Source of the DNA: Halalkalibacter wakoensis JCM 9140
Lineage (GTDB): Bacteria > Bacillota > Bacilli > Bacillales > Bacillaceae_D
DNA length: 64,000 nt
Assembly (NCBI RefSeq): GCF_000513095.1
Contig: NZ_BAUT01000013.1
Span: 1 to 64,000 of the forward strand
Reading direction: 5' to 3'
Under the pieces are notes generated by a model. The model was given only the letters and a program-made list of their open reading frames with translations, was not told the DNA's origin and did no database searches. This document shows positions 26,230-36,624 of this stretch, in pieces (the stretch's first letter is position 1; every line of letters starts with the position of its first letter). The position numbers and the translations under genes are program-made.

Positions 26230-28590
26230 ATGGGGAAAACAAAACATCAAGGTCCTATAAAAGCAACAAAAACACCTACACCAAAACACTGGGTAAGTCC
26301 CATTCCGTTTGGCTTAGGAAAAGTCAAGCCTAAACATATTCGGGATACGATGAAAATTGCGTGGGACAACAAAGATAACCTAGGATATGCATCGCGAATC
26401 TTAACAAAAGGAGTTTGTGATGGCTGTGCGTTAGGAGTAGCGGGTCTTCAAGATCAAACATTAAAAGGTCCACATATGTGTACAACACGATTGAATGTTC
26501 TTCGTTTGAATACAGCTCCTGCGATTAAAGAAGAAATCTTACATGCCGATATCGATGAATTACGAAAATATGATAGCACGGAATTAAGAAAGTTAGGTCG
26601 TATCCCGTATCCACTTATTCGCCGTAAAGGAGAAAGAAGATTCTCTCGTTTAACGTGGGACGACGCTATGGATATGATTGCCGATAAAATGAAGCAATTA
26701 GATCCGAAGCAATATGCGTTTTATTTAACATCTAGAGGAATTACGAATGAATCTTATTATGTGGCAGCAAAAGTAGCGCGGTTCCTAGGTGCGAACAACA
26801 TTGATAATGCTAGTCGTATTTGTCATTCACCTAGTAAAACAGCATTAAAGCGTTCAATCGGTGTTGGTGCTTCTACTTGTAACTATCAAGACTGGTTTGG
26901 CGCAGATGTTCTTTTATTCTGGGGAAGTGTGGCATCGAATGCATCACCAGTTTCATCGAAATATATGTTAGAAGCGAAAAAACGCGGAGCGAAAATCATC
27001 GTTGTCAATCCATATAAAGAGCCAGCAATGGATAAATATTGGGTTCCTTCAAATGCCGAGTCTGCTTTATTTGGAACAAAACTAGCAGATGATTTCTATC
27101 AAGTAAACATTGGTGGAGACATTGCTTTCATGCACGGAATTATGAAGCACTGGTTTGAAATGGAAGAAAAACAACATGGTTCAGCAATCAATCATGAGTT
27201 TGTTCAAGAACATGTCAATGCATATGATGAATTAAAAGCTCATGTTGAATCACAATCATGGGATGAGATCGTGAAGTCTTCCGGGATTACAAAAGAAAGA
27301 ATCATCGAGTTATCTGAATTACTAGCTAACAGTAAAAATGCTGTTTATGCTTGGGCGTTAGGATTAACGATGCATGCATTCGCATCTGATAACATTTCAC
27401 AAGTTGCAAATTTAGCTCTTCTTCGTGGACACTTAGGTCGCAAATACAATGGTTTGATGCCATTCCGTGGTCACTCATCTGTTCAAGGTTCAGGTGAAAT
27501 GGGAGCTGATCCATTCGTATTGCCTGGTGGAGATTTTGTAGAAGATAACATTCAACGAATGGAAAAGATTTGGGGATTTGATATTCCAAGATGGCAAGGG
27601 GATGTAGTCGGTGTCACACTAGAAAACATCGTCCTTCCAGAAGACCATGAGCGTAAAGTGAAGCTTTATTACATGTCTGGTGGGAACTTCTTAGAGACAA
27701 TGCCAGATCCAGATTTTATCGCCAAGGCATTAGCTGAACTAGACGTTCGCGTTCATCAAGATATTATTTTAAATACGTCAACATTAGTCGATGCAAAAGA
27801 AGCGGTTATCGTTCTTCCTGCGAAAACTCGTTATGAGCAAGACGGAGGCGGAACATCCACATCTACTGAGCGTATGGTATATTTCTCTCCTGAAATTGAA
27901 GGAAACAAGAACCATATTGAAGAAGCACGTTCTGAGTGGAAAATTTACATCGACCTTGCAAAACGAGTGAAGCCTGATACAGCTCACCTTGTTGATTTTA
28001 AAACAGGCCAAGACATCCGTAATGAAATTGCGATTGCCAATACGAATTACGAAGGCGTTCAACACCTTAAGAAACAAGGAGATGTGTTCCAGTGGGGCGG
28101 CGCATGGCTTTGTGAAGATGGCGTATGTCCAACTCCAGATGGAAAAGGAAACTTGCTTCCTGTTGAGATTCCAGACATGGGCAAAAAAGAGGGACAATTT
28201 GTTTTAACGACACGTCGCGGAAAACAATTTAACTCAATGGTTTACAAAGAAACAGATCCATTCAACAATGCAGAGCGTTATGATGTACTAATCAATGCAG
28301 AGGATGCACAAAGTTTAAGCATCGCTGAAGGCGAAGGAATTGTTATCCATAACGGCTTTGGTGTATTCCAAGGAAAAGCAAAATATGCGGACATTTCAAA
28401 AGGAAACTTAGGTGTTCACTTCCCAGAAGGAAACTTCTTACTTCCAAAAGGAAGATACGAAAAGCTTGCGAAGATTCCTGACTTCAACGTAGCGGTAAAA
28501 GTAGAAAAAGCAGATCGCTACAACGCTAGAAAAGACACGAAATATGTGGAAAGAAGAATAGAAGATTTAGACATGTCTGCTCCGGGTTAA
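26230..28590 (+). CDS. FdhF/YdeP-type molybdopterin oxidoreductase
   Basis: A 786-residue molybdoenzyme of the DMSO reductase superfamily, of the formate-dehydrogenase-like FdhF/YdeP type. An N-terminal cysteine group (C63, C66 and C84 in GVCDGCAL and HMCTTR) probably binds an Fe-S cluster. The metal-binding position aligns with the selenocysteine site of E. coli FdhF: ICHSPS, with C198 next to the catalytic-type histidine. The C-terminal dinucleotide-binding domain is complete (LTTRRGKQFNSM). The ATG at 26230 has GGGAGTG 7 bp upstream; the TTG at 26215 is less likely. FdhD, MobA and the Moco genes nearby fit a formate dehydrogenase, yet this subgroup also contains proteins without proven formate activity. 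Confidence 0.9.
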   Translation: MGKTKHQGPIKATKTPTPKHWVSPIPFGLGKVKPKHIRDTMKIAWDNKDNLGYASRILTKGVCDGCALGVAGLQDQTLKGPHMCTTRLNVLRLNTAPAIKEEILHADIDELRKYDSTELRKLGRIPYPLIRRKGERRFSRLTWDDAMDMIADKMKQLDPKQYAFYLTSRGITNESYYVAAKVARFLGANNIDNASRICHSPSKTALKRSIGVGASTCNYQDWFGADVLLFWGSVASNASPVSSKYMLEAKKRGAKIIVVNPYKEPAMDKYWVPSNAESALFGTKLADDFYQVNIGGDIAFMHGIMKHWFEMEEKQHGSAINHEFVQEHVNAYDELKAHVESQSWDEIVKSSGITKERIIELSELLANSKNAVYAWALGLTMHAFASDNISQVANLALLRGHLGRKYNGLMPFRGHSSVQGSGEMGADPFVLPGGDFVEDNIQRMEKIWGFDIPRWQGDVVGVTLENIVLPEDHERKVKLYYMSGGNFLETMPDPDFIAKALAELDVRVHQDIILNTSTLVDAKEAVIVLPAKTRYEQDGGGTSTSTERMVYFSPEIEGNKNHIEEARSEWKIYIDLAKRVKPDTAHLVDFKTGQDIRNEIAIANTNYEGVQHLKKQGDVFQWGGAWLCEDGVCPTPDGKGNLLPVEIPDMGKKEGQFVLTTRRGKQFNSMVYKETDPFNNAERYDVLINAEDAQSLSIAEGEGIVIHNGFGVFQGKAKYADISKGNLGVHFPEGNFLLPKGRYEKLAKIPDFNVAVKVEKADRYNARKDTKYVERRIEDLDMSAPG

Positions 28591-28618
28591 GAAACAGCCT
28601 TTAAGTAGAAAAACTATA

Positions 28619-28658
28619 AAACGAGCAGGCCAATTCAAATGAGTTGGCCTGCTCGTTT
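28619..28658. terminator. Perfect bidirectional terminator
   Basis: A 15-bp perfect stem from AAACGAGCAGGCCAA to its complement around TTCAAATGAG. It lies between the FdhF-like gene and the converging small gene at 28708. Confidence 0.85.
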
Positions 28659-28707
28659 GTGTGTAAGAAGATCCTATTCATAAAAACCGATGAAAAACAA
28701 AACGAAT

Positions 28708-29004
28708 TTAATCAGAATTTGTATGATTTAGGTTCTTTCTAGTTTTGTAGAAAAGCCCTAATAGGAAAACTCCTCCAATAGCAAAAAGAAGATAAGGTGG
28801 ATTTTCGTTTAAGAATAAGCTAGCTATGAATAAGACAGGAAGGATAATGGTACCAGTAATCAAAGCACTAAGATTAGAATCGTATTTCTTTTTAAATAAA
28901 TAATGCAATAGTAAAAAAGGAATCCCGACTATAAGTAGTCCGAAAATAAGCATTAAGATATTGGAAAATGGATTCTGAGCCAGCCATAAAGATAGTTGGT
29001 CCAT
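28708..29004 (-). CDS. Small membrane protein of unknown function
   Basis: A 98-residue protein with about three hydrophobic segments (residues 14-35, 46-66, 70-87) and a charged C-terminal tail rich in Lys, Arg and Asn. I recognise no domain. AAGAGGT precedes the ATG. It stands alone between the formate block and glpP and points away from glpP, so it is probably monocistronic. Confidence 0.7.
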   Translation of the reverse strand: MDQLSLWLAQNPFSNILMLIFGLLIVGIPFLLLHYLFKKKYDSNLSALITGTIILPVLFIASLFLNENPPYLLFAIGGVFLLGLFYKTRKNLNHTNSD

Positions 29005-29152
29005 CTGAAAAACCTCTTTCTAAAATTAACCTATTTCATTCAATCATACCATAAATTATCAAGTTTTTACTAACAGTCTCTTCACTCGCATTTTGACAAT
29101 CATCCTATTAATTGCTTTAATAAGCAATGATGCTACAGAGGAGTTGGTGTAT

Positions 29153-29716
29153 ATGTCTTCACAACATTTTATCGATCAAAAAATCTTTCCGGCAGCAAGA
29201 ACAGTCAAAGAGTTCGAAAAGCTATTAAAAAGTAAATTTGAAGTGATCATATTATTAAATAGCCATATCGGTCAATTGAAAAGCTTAATTCAATTAGCCA
29301 ATAAAGCAGGAAAAAAAGTATTTTTGCATGTTGATTTGGTACAAGGATTGAAAACGGATGAATATGCGGCTCAGTTTATCTGCCAAGATATTAAGCCAGC
29401 TGGAATCATTTCAACGAGAAAAAACGTCGTATTAACAGCGAAAAAGCATTCGATTATTGCGGTTCAACGATTGTTTTTATTAGATTCGATTGCCCTTGAA
29501 TCAAGTTATAAATTGTTAGAGACAACAAAGCCTGATTACATTGAAGTTCTGCCAGGAGTTATGCCACACATTATTGAAGAAGTCTATGAGAGAACAGGGA
29601 TCCCCATTATTGCAGGTGGTCTTATTCGAGAGAAAGAGGAAGTGGCTAGAGCATTGGATGCGGGGGCAATTGGTGTGACGACTTCGAGACAAGAACTTTG
29701 GAGCTTTAAAAAATAG
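29153..29716 (+). CDS. glpP: Glycerol-3-phosphate-responsive antiterminator GlpP
   Basis: A 187-residue protein close in length to B. subtilis GlpP (192). It shows ILLNSHIGQLKSLIQLANKAGKKVFLHVDLVQGLKTDEYA, STRKNVVLTAKKH and EVLPGVMPHIIEEV, all family marks of a TIM-barrel-like RNA-binding regulator. GAGGAG lies 9 bp before the ATG at 29153; the upstream frame from 29093 lacks such a site. With glycerol 3-phosphate it binds the leader RNAs of glpF-glpK and glpD and prevents termination. Both leaders are visible downstream. Confidence 0.94.
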   Translation: MSSQHFIDQKIFPAARTVKEFEKLLKSKFEVIILLNSHIGQLKSLIQLANKAGKKVFLHVDLVQGLKTDEYAAQFICQDIKPAGIISTRKNVVLTAKKHSIIAVQRLFLLDSIALESSYKLLETTKPDYIEVLPGVMPHIIEEVYERTGIPIIAGGLIREKEEVARALDAGAIGVTTSRQELWSFKK

Positions 29717-29747
29717 AAAACATATAAAGAAAAAAGCTGAAAAAACG

Positions 29748-29776
29748 TTGACAGCGTTTTCAACTTTTGTTTTAAT
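29748..29776 (+). promoter_or_regulatory. glpFK promoter overlapped by a cre site
   Basis: -35 TTGACA (29748-29753) and -10 TTTAAT (29771-29776) are 17 bp apart. TGACAGCGTTTTCA (29749-29762) matches the cre consensus at 13 of 14 positions and covers the -35 box, so CcpA should repress glycerol uptake when a better sugar is present. Confidence 0.75.
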
Positions 29777-29782
29777 AAATAG

Positions 29783-29868
29783 TAAGTTAATAGATTGTGA
29801 CGGAGATTTGGAGACGAGCAATTGACCTATTCATTTATATGATAGGTCCATTTGTTCGTCTCTTTTTT
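29783..29868 (+). promoter_or_regulatory. GlpP-responsive leader terminator of glpFK
   Basis: AGTAAGTTAATA and CGGAGATTTGGAGA are followed by a stem in which GAGACGAGCAA pairs with TTGTTCGTCTC, enclosing a second hairpin (GACCTAT/ATAGGTC), and then a T-run. The CGGAGATTNGGAGA box is shared with the glpD leader at 32328, as expected of a GlpP binding site. Confidence 0.82.
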
Positions 29869-29926
29869 TGTTGAATAAGTGTTTTAGAATCTTCTGTTAC
29901 GTCTAAAAGATTGGGGGAAAAACATA

Positions 29927-32278
<2,352 letters not shown>

Positions 32279-32281
32279 GTA

Positions 32282-32397
32282 TTGAATTTAATTAGAAATA
32301 CAGTATAATTTAAAGTAAGTTAATATCGGTCGGAGATTAGGAGAAGACCACAACACTCTAATTAGTAAAGATTAGAGCTGTTGTGGTCTTCTTTTTT
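32282..32397 (+). promoter_or_regulatory. glpD promoter and GlpP-responsive leader terminator
   Basis: -35 TTGAAT (32282) and -10 TATAAT (32304) are 16 bp apart. AGTAAGTTAATA and CGGAGATTAGGAGA follow, then a long hairpin with arms AGAAGACCACAACA.CTCTAAT (32342-32362) and the complement at 32371-32392, and a T-run. Glycerol 3-phosphate-bound GlpP should allow read-through into glpD, giving glpD its own switch. Confidence 0.82.
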
Positions 32398-32430
32398 GTC
32401 TCTGTTATTACGAATAAGGGGAGATATGAG

Positions 32431-34110
32431 ATGGCGACTTTTTCAAGCAAGGAACGCGAAATGATTATAGAAGATATGAGCAAACAGCAATTAGACTTAC
32501 TTGTCATCGGAGGAGGCATTACTGGTGCTGGCATTGCGCTAGATGCACAAGTAAGAGGATTAAATACAGGGTTAATTGAGATGCAGGATTTTGCAGCTGG
32601 AACGTCCAGTCGCTCTACAAAACTTGTTCATGGAGGGCTTCGTTATTTAAAACAATTTGAAGTAAAGCTTGTCGCTGAAGTCGGAAAAGAGCGTGCGATT
32701 GTTTATGAAAATGCGCCTCACGTTACGACTCCAGAGTGGATGCTCTTACCGATGATCGAGGGAGGGACTTTTGGGAAATTCACGACATCAATCGGTCTGA
32801 AAGTCTATGATTTTTTAGCGGGAGTCAGAAAGCACGAACGCCGAAAAATGTTAAATAAAAAAGGTGTTTTGCAAAAAGAGCCACTAGTACGTGAAGATCG
32901 TCTGAAAGGTGGCGGTATCTATGTGGAATACCGAACTGATGATGCGAGACTCACGTTAGAAGTGTTAAAAGAAGCCGTTACTAGAGGAACGAAAGCAGCC
33001 AATTATGCAAAAGCAGAAGGCTTTATTTACAAAGACGGCAAAGTGGTTGGGGTCAAAGTGAAAGATGTGTTGTCCGGTAAAATCTCTGAAATTTATGCTA
33101 AGAAGATTGTGAATGCAGCAGGTCCTTGGGTTGATACTCTTCGCGTGGAGGATCGATCTAAGAAAGGAAAGTATTTACACTTAACAAAAGGTGTTCATTT
33201 GGTCATTGATCAAAGTCGCTTCCCTCTTAAGCAGGCAGTTTATTTTGATACAGAAAAGGATGGCCGTATGGTGTTTGCCATTCCACGTGATGGAAAAACG
33301 TATGTGGGAACGACAGACACGACTTACAATGAGGATATAACCCACCCTAGAATGACAGAGGAAGACCGCCGTTATATCATTGGTGCCGTCAATTATATGT
33401 TCCCGACTGTGCAGTTAACATCCTCTGACATTGAATCAAGCTGGGCGGGCTTACGTCCACTCATTCATGAAGAAGGAAAAAGTGCTTCAGAAATTTCGCG
33501 TAAAGATGAAGTGTTTATCTCAGATACTGGACTCATTTCGATTGCTGGAGGGAAGCTGACAGGTTATCGGAAAATGGCGGAACGAATCGTAGATCTAGTG
33601 GCAAAAGAGCTAGGATTACATGCTCCATGTACGACGGCTTCTATCACTTTATCTGGAGGAGATGTTGGTGGATCCACTAATTACGATACCTTTATCAAGA
33701 AAAAGAGAACTGCGGGTACGGCGTTAGGCTTAAGCGTGGAGGATGCTACACGTGTGACAAAATTATATGGGTCAAATGTCGATAAAGTGTATGATCGGTT
33801 ACAAAGCAATCAGGACGAAGCGAAACGAAATCAACTTCCGCCATTGCTTTTAGCTCAACTCCAATATGGAATGGAAGAAGAAATGGTTTCTACCCCAATT
33901 GACTTTTTTAACCGACGAACAAGTGCATTATTTTTTGATATAGATTGGGTAGAGAAGTGGAAAGATCAAGTAACAGACTATATGGCAAAAATGTTGAACT
34001 GGTCAAAAGAAGAGAAAAAACAACATATGGATTATCTTCTGTCAGAACTTTATTATGCGAAAAATCCAATTGACTTTGTACCAAATCATAACAAAAGAAA
34101 GCTAAGCTAA
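32431..34110 (+). CDS. glpD: Aerobic glycerol-3-phosphate dehydrogenase GlpD
   Basis: A 559-residue FAD-dependent, membrane-associated dehydrogenase. The FAD-binding motif is [17 protein letters not shown] near the N-terminus, followed by [25 protein letters not shown] and the C-terminal helical domain. It oxidises glycerol 3-phosphate to dihydroxyacetone phosphate and feeds electrons to menaquinone. AAGGGGAGA lies 6-7 bp before the ATG at 32431. It has its own promoter and leader, and a perfect terminator follows. Confidence 0.96.
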   Translation: MATFSSKEREMIIEDMSKQQLDLLVIGGGITGAGIALDAQVRGLNTGLIEMQDFAAGTSSRSTKLVHGGLRYLKQFEVKLVAEVGKERAIVYENAPHVTTPEWMLLPMIEGGTFGKFTTSIGLKVYDFLAGVRKHERRKMLNKKGVLQKEPLVREDRLKGGGIYVEYRTDDARLTLEVLKEAVTRGTKAANYAKAEGFIYKDGKVVGVKVKDVLSGKISEIYAKKIVNAAGPWVDTLRVEDRSKKGKYLHLTKGVHLVIDQSRFPLKQAVYFDTEKDGRMVFAIPRDGKTYVGTTDTTYNEDITHPRMTEEDRRYIIGAVNYMFPTVQLTSSDIESSWAGLRPLIHEEGKSASEISRKDEVFISDTGLISIAGGKLTGYRKMAERIVDLVAKELGLHAPCTTASITLSGGDVGGSTNYDTFIKKKRTAGTALGLSVEDATRVTKLYGSNVDKVYDRLQSNQDEAKRNQLPPLLLAQLQYGMEEEMVSTPIDFFNRRTSALFFDIDWVEKWKDQVTDYMAKMLNWSKEEKKQHMDYLLSELYYAKNPIDFVPNHNKRKLS

Positions 34111-34158
34111 TCGCTAGTAAGGAACCGAGTTCTAAAAAATAGAATCGTAATAGGAGTA

Positions 34159-34197
34159 GAAGACCAAATGGCTTTATTCATTTGGTCTTCTTTTTTG
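34159..34197 (+). terminator. Terminator after glpD
   Basis: Perfect 12-bp stem GAAGACCAAATG/CATTTGGTCTTC with an 8-base loop and six T. Confidence 0.9.
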
Positions 34198-34330
34198 TAT
34201 TTGAATAAATGAAAGCAACTCATTAAAAAAATGTAAGAAATACCTTTCTTAATGTAATCTATATATTGCATTATGCATACTATATATTGTAACATGTGAT
34301 TATACAATTTTTTACAGAGGGGTGGAATAA

Positions 34331-34849
34331 ATGTTTTTTAGGAAAAAGAAAGCGGTCGATGAACGGGTGCAAAATATTCAAAACAAAATCTATAAAGAAC
34401 TCTATATGATTATCATGGCGCTAGCGATTCTTTCTATTGCGATAAAATTTGCTACGATCGAGGTTTCTCTTCAACTCGTCATGACGGAATGGGTGATTCT
34501 ACTGTTTTCGTCTCTTTATTACTTGCAACGATCTGCTTATCTTGGGATCTACTCAGCGGAAGTGGAAATGCATGATAGTAGGAGTAAGTTGAAGCTAAGA
34601 ACGAAGCATATCATTATTGGAATAGCCATTGGGTTTATCATTGCAGGGGTATTTGCCACAAACAGTGCCGTTAATTATGCAGATAATAGGCAAGAAGCGA
34701 TAAACTACTTTTTCCTTGTCTTAGGTGTTTCCCTTTTTATATATGTTCCCATCTTTGCAGGGTTAACCGGCCTTTCGTATTTAGCTGCGAAAAAGAAAAG
34801 TGACCAAATGAACGAAAAGGAATTAGAAGATCAGGAAGGCAAGTGGTAG
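34331..34849 (+). CDS. DUF6773-like membrane protein
   Basis: A 172-residue membrane protein with four predicted helices in two pairs (about 28-45 and 50-68; 95-115 and 127-150) and a charged N-terminus MFFRKKKAVDER. This type is commonly paired with a small XRE regulator, and here an XRE gene starts 3 bp after its stop, so the pair is one transcriptional unit. GAGGGGTGG precedes the ATG. The function is not known. Confidence 0.75.
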   Translation: MFFRKKKAVDERVQNIQNKIYKELYMIIMALAILSIAIKFATIEVSLQLVMTEWVILLFSSLYYLQRSAYLGIYSAEVEMHDSRSKLKLRTKHIIIGIAIGFIIAGVFATNSAVNYADNRQEAINYFFLVLGVSLFIYVPIFAGLTGLSYLAAKKKSDQMNEKELEDQEGKW

Positions 34850-34851
34850 TC

Positions 34852-35052
34852 ATGAAAAACAAACGGCTAAAAATGGCTAGAATGGAGCATGATTTATCTC
34901 AAGAAGAACTAGCAAAAAAAGTGGGTGTCACTAGGCAAACAATTGGCCTTATCGAATTAGGAAAATACAATCCAACATTGAATCTATGTATAGCGATTTG
35001 CAAAGCATTAAATAAAACATTAGATGAGTTGTTTTGGGATGAGGAGATGTAA
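34852..35052 (+). CDS. Small XRE-family regulator
   Basis: A 66-residue single-domain Cro/CI-type helix-turn-helix protein (RLKMARMEHDLSQEELAKKVGVTRQTIGLIELGKYNPTLNLCIAICKAL). The length and ending LDELFW match the YozG-like group. It follows the membrane protein gene with a 2-bp gap and is probably translated together with it; such pairs often regulate their own operon. Confidence 0.9.
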   Translation: MKNKRLKMARMEHDLSQEELAKKVGVTRQTIGLIELGKYNPTLNLCIAICKALNKTLDELFWDEEM

Positions 35053-35105
35053 CGAGAAACCTTAATGTTTGCCTCATTATGCCTGCCAAAGAATTGGAGT
35101 TTTTG

Positions 35106-35125
35106 TTAAATAAACGTTTGTTTAA
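35106..35125. promoter_or_regulatory. Palindromic operator candidate 1 upstream of ferritin
   Basis: TTAAATAAACGTTTGTTTAA is a 20-bp palindrome with one mismatched pair, centred on ACGT. A second copy lies at 35160-35183, 56 bp centre to centre. No T-run follows, so it is not a terminator. Confidence 0.6.
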
Positions 35126-35159
35126 TTGTTAAAGTCCTCTTTTGATATGGGATACAGCT

Positions 35160-35183
35160 ATTTAATTAAACGTTTGATTAAAT
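35160..35183. promoter_or_regulatory. Palindromic operator candidate 2 upstream of ferritin
   Basis: A 24-bp palindrome with core TTAATTAAACGTTTGATTAA and one mismatched pair at the same position as in copy 1. It ends about 60 bp before the ferritin extended -10 box TGATATAAT (35242-35250). The shape suits a TetR-type dimer; it does not resemble Fur or PerR boxes. Confidence 0.6.
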
Positions 35184-35278
35184 TCTTAGCAACACAAAGT
35201 TAGCCAGTTAAACGGGTTTCAAGACATAGGAATTAGGGAAATGATATAATAGGGAAAATAATGAAAGGTGGAGTCTGG

Positions 35279-35785
35279 ATGTTAAATGACCAATTAAAAG
35301 TAGCGTTAAATGATCAGATGAATTTTGAATTTTATGCAGCGCATTCGTATTTGGCTATGGCGGCTTATTGTTCCGCTGAAAGTCTTGATGGCTTTGCGAA
35401 CTTCTTTTTAGTTCAAGCGGAGGAAGAGCGTTTTCACGCTATGAAGTTTTATAACTTTATCAATGCTATGGGAGAACGAGCAACGATTCAACAGTTGAAA
35501 GAACCAAATAATTCTTTCTCATCCGTGTTAGATGCGTTTGAAAAAGCGTTAGAGCAAGAAAAAGAAGTGACAAAAAGCATTTATCATTTATCAGACTTAG
35601 CATTAGACAGCCGCGAGCATGCAACAATTACATTTTTGAAATGGTTCATTGAAGAACAAGTTGAAGAAGAGGATATGTTTGACAGCATCATTCAAAAACT
35701 AAAACGAATTGATGATGACAGCAATGCATTCTTTATGTTGGATGATGAATTTGCAAAACGATCGTTTACTCCTGAGGGAGAGTAA
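35279..35785 (+). CDS. Ferritin (iron storage)
   Basis: A 168-residue ferritin of FtnA type. Four-helix-bundle marks with ferroxidase ligands are visible: NFEFYAAHSYLAM (E at about 17), AEEERFHAMKFYNFI (E and H at about 50-53), and FIEEQVEEE. It should oxidise Fe(II) and store it as mineral in a 24-mer shell. AAAGGTGGAG lies 5-6 bp before the ATG at 35279. It is monocistronic; two palindromes and an extended -10 element lie upstream. Confidence 0.94.
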   Translation: MLNDQLKVALNDQMNFEFYAAHSYLAMAAYCSAESLDGFANFFLVQAEEERFHAMKFYNFINAMGERATIQQLKEPNNSFSSVLDAFEKALEQEKEVTKSIYHLSDLALDSREHATITFLKWFIEEQVEEEDMFDSIIQKLKRIDDDSNAFFMLDDEFAKRSFTPEGE

Positions 35786-35813
35786 GAGGAGAGCTTATAT
35801 AGAAGTGACAATG

Positions 35814-35841
35814 AGGTATCCAATGAGTGGATACCTTTTTG
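35814..35841 (+). terminator. Terminator after ferritin
   Basis: Perfect stem AGGTATCCA/TGGATACCT with loop ATGAG and five T. Confidence 0.85.
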
Positions 35842-35998
35842 GTGTGTAAAGTTATCGATAAGCTCAAATAAATTTTTCTTTATAACCAAATGGTTTTAAA
35901 TCTGTGTTAAGGTTTACATATATATGGAAAAAAGTTTGAGCTGTTGAAGCTATACAATTTGCAACTAGCAGCTCTTAGCTCAGAGAGGTGAATCGAGT

Positions 35999-36199
35999 GT
36001 GTTAATTGGTTTAATGCAAGGGATAGGGGGCCTCTATTATTGGACTTGGTTTATCTGGCCGTTTGTTTTTGTATTTTCATTGGTTTATAGCATTTCTTCC
36101 ATCGTAAAAGATGAGGAAGCCTCGATAAAACCTGTTTTAGTGGCGTCGGTTTCCCTTTTGATCATATTAGCTGGAATTACATCTTCGTTTAATTGGTAA
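35999..36199 (+). CDS. Small hydrophobic protein of unknown function
   Basis: A 66-residue protein with two hydrophobic segments (about 12-32 and 43-60) split by the charged KDEEASIK. It begins with GTG; AGAGAGGTG lies 8 bp upstream, which supports expression. It is 72 bp before another small membrane protein gene and may be co-transcribed. I recognise no family. Confidence 0.6.
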   Translation: MLIGLMQGIGGLYYWTWFIWPFVFVFSLVYSISSIVKDEEASIKPVLVASVSLLIILAGITSSFNW

Positions 36200-36270
36200 T
36201 TTCCGTGGAGAGACAGGTAAACAATAAGAGCGTTTTTTCACTAATCTGGCTGGGAAGGAGGGAATTTTTA

Positions 36271-36537
36271 ATGACAGATAAAAGGAAAACCAATATTTTA
36301 GCAGTCACATCTTTAATCGTAGGAATTCTGTCGATTTTGTTAACAGCAATGGGGATTGTATTAGGAATAGTAGGGATTGTACTCTCAGTTATCGCCAATA
36401 AGCAAATTAAGAAAGCAAATGAAAATGGTGAACGACTGGCGAAAACCGGGATGTTTTGCAGCATAGCGGGTGTCTGTCTTCAACTTCTTTTTATCGTTGT
36501 AGGGATTGTGACTGTTTTTTCTACACCAGTTGGATGA
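36271..36537 (+). CDS. DUF4190-like membrane protein
   Basis: An 88-residue protein with two long hydrophobic segments and a GIVLGIVGIVLSVIANKQIKKA signature between them, as in DUF4190 proteins. AAGGAGGG lies 9 bp before the ATG. The frame extends upstream to 36193, but the ribosome binding site decides for 36271. The function is not known. Confidence 0.78.
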   Translation: MTDKRKTNILAVTSLIVGILSILLTAMGIVLGIVGIVLSVIANKQIKKANENGERLAKTGMFCSIAGVCLQLLFIVVGIVTVFSTPVG

Positions 36538-36572
36538 AGAGCCACGTATGATAAGAATGGTTTCTTAATTGC

Positions 36573-36608
36573 TTGAACAAGACACGCTAAATTTGCACGT
36601 CTTGTTCA
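36573..36608. terminator. Bidirectional terminator
   Basis: TGAACAAGAC pairs exactly with GTCTTGTTCA around a 16-base loop that can pair further (ACGC/GCAC partly). It sits between converging genes. Confidence 0.65.
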
Positions 36609-36624
36609 TCAAAATACTAATTCT

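Noticed and set aside
35106-35183. Fur or PerR boxes at the ferritin gene
   Set aside because: The palindromes have an AAACGTTT core and do not match TGATAATNATTATCA or TTATAATNATTATAA.
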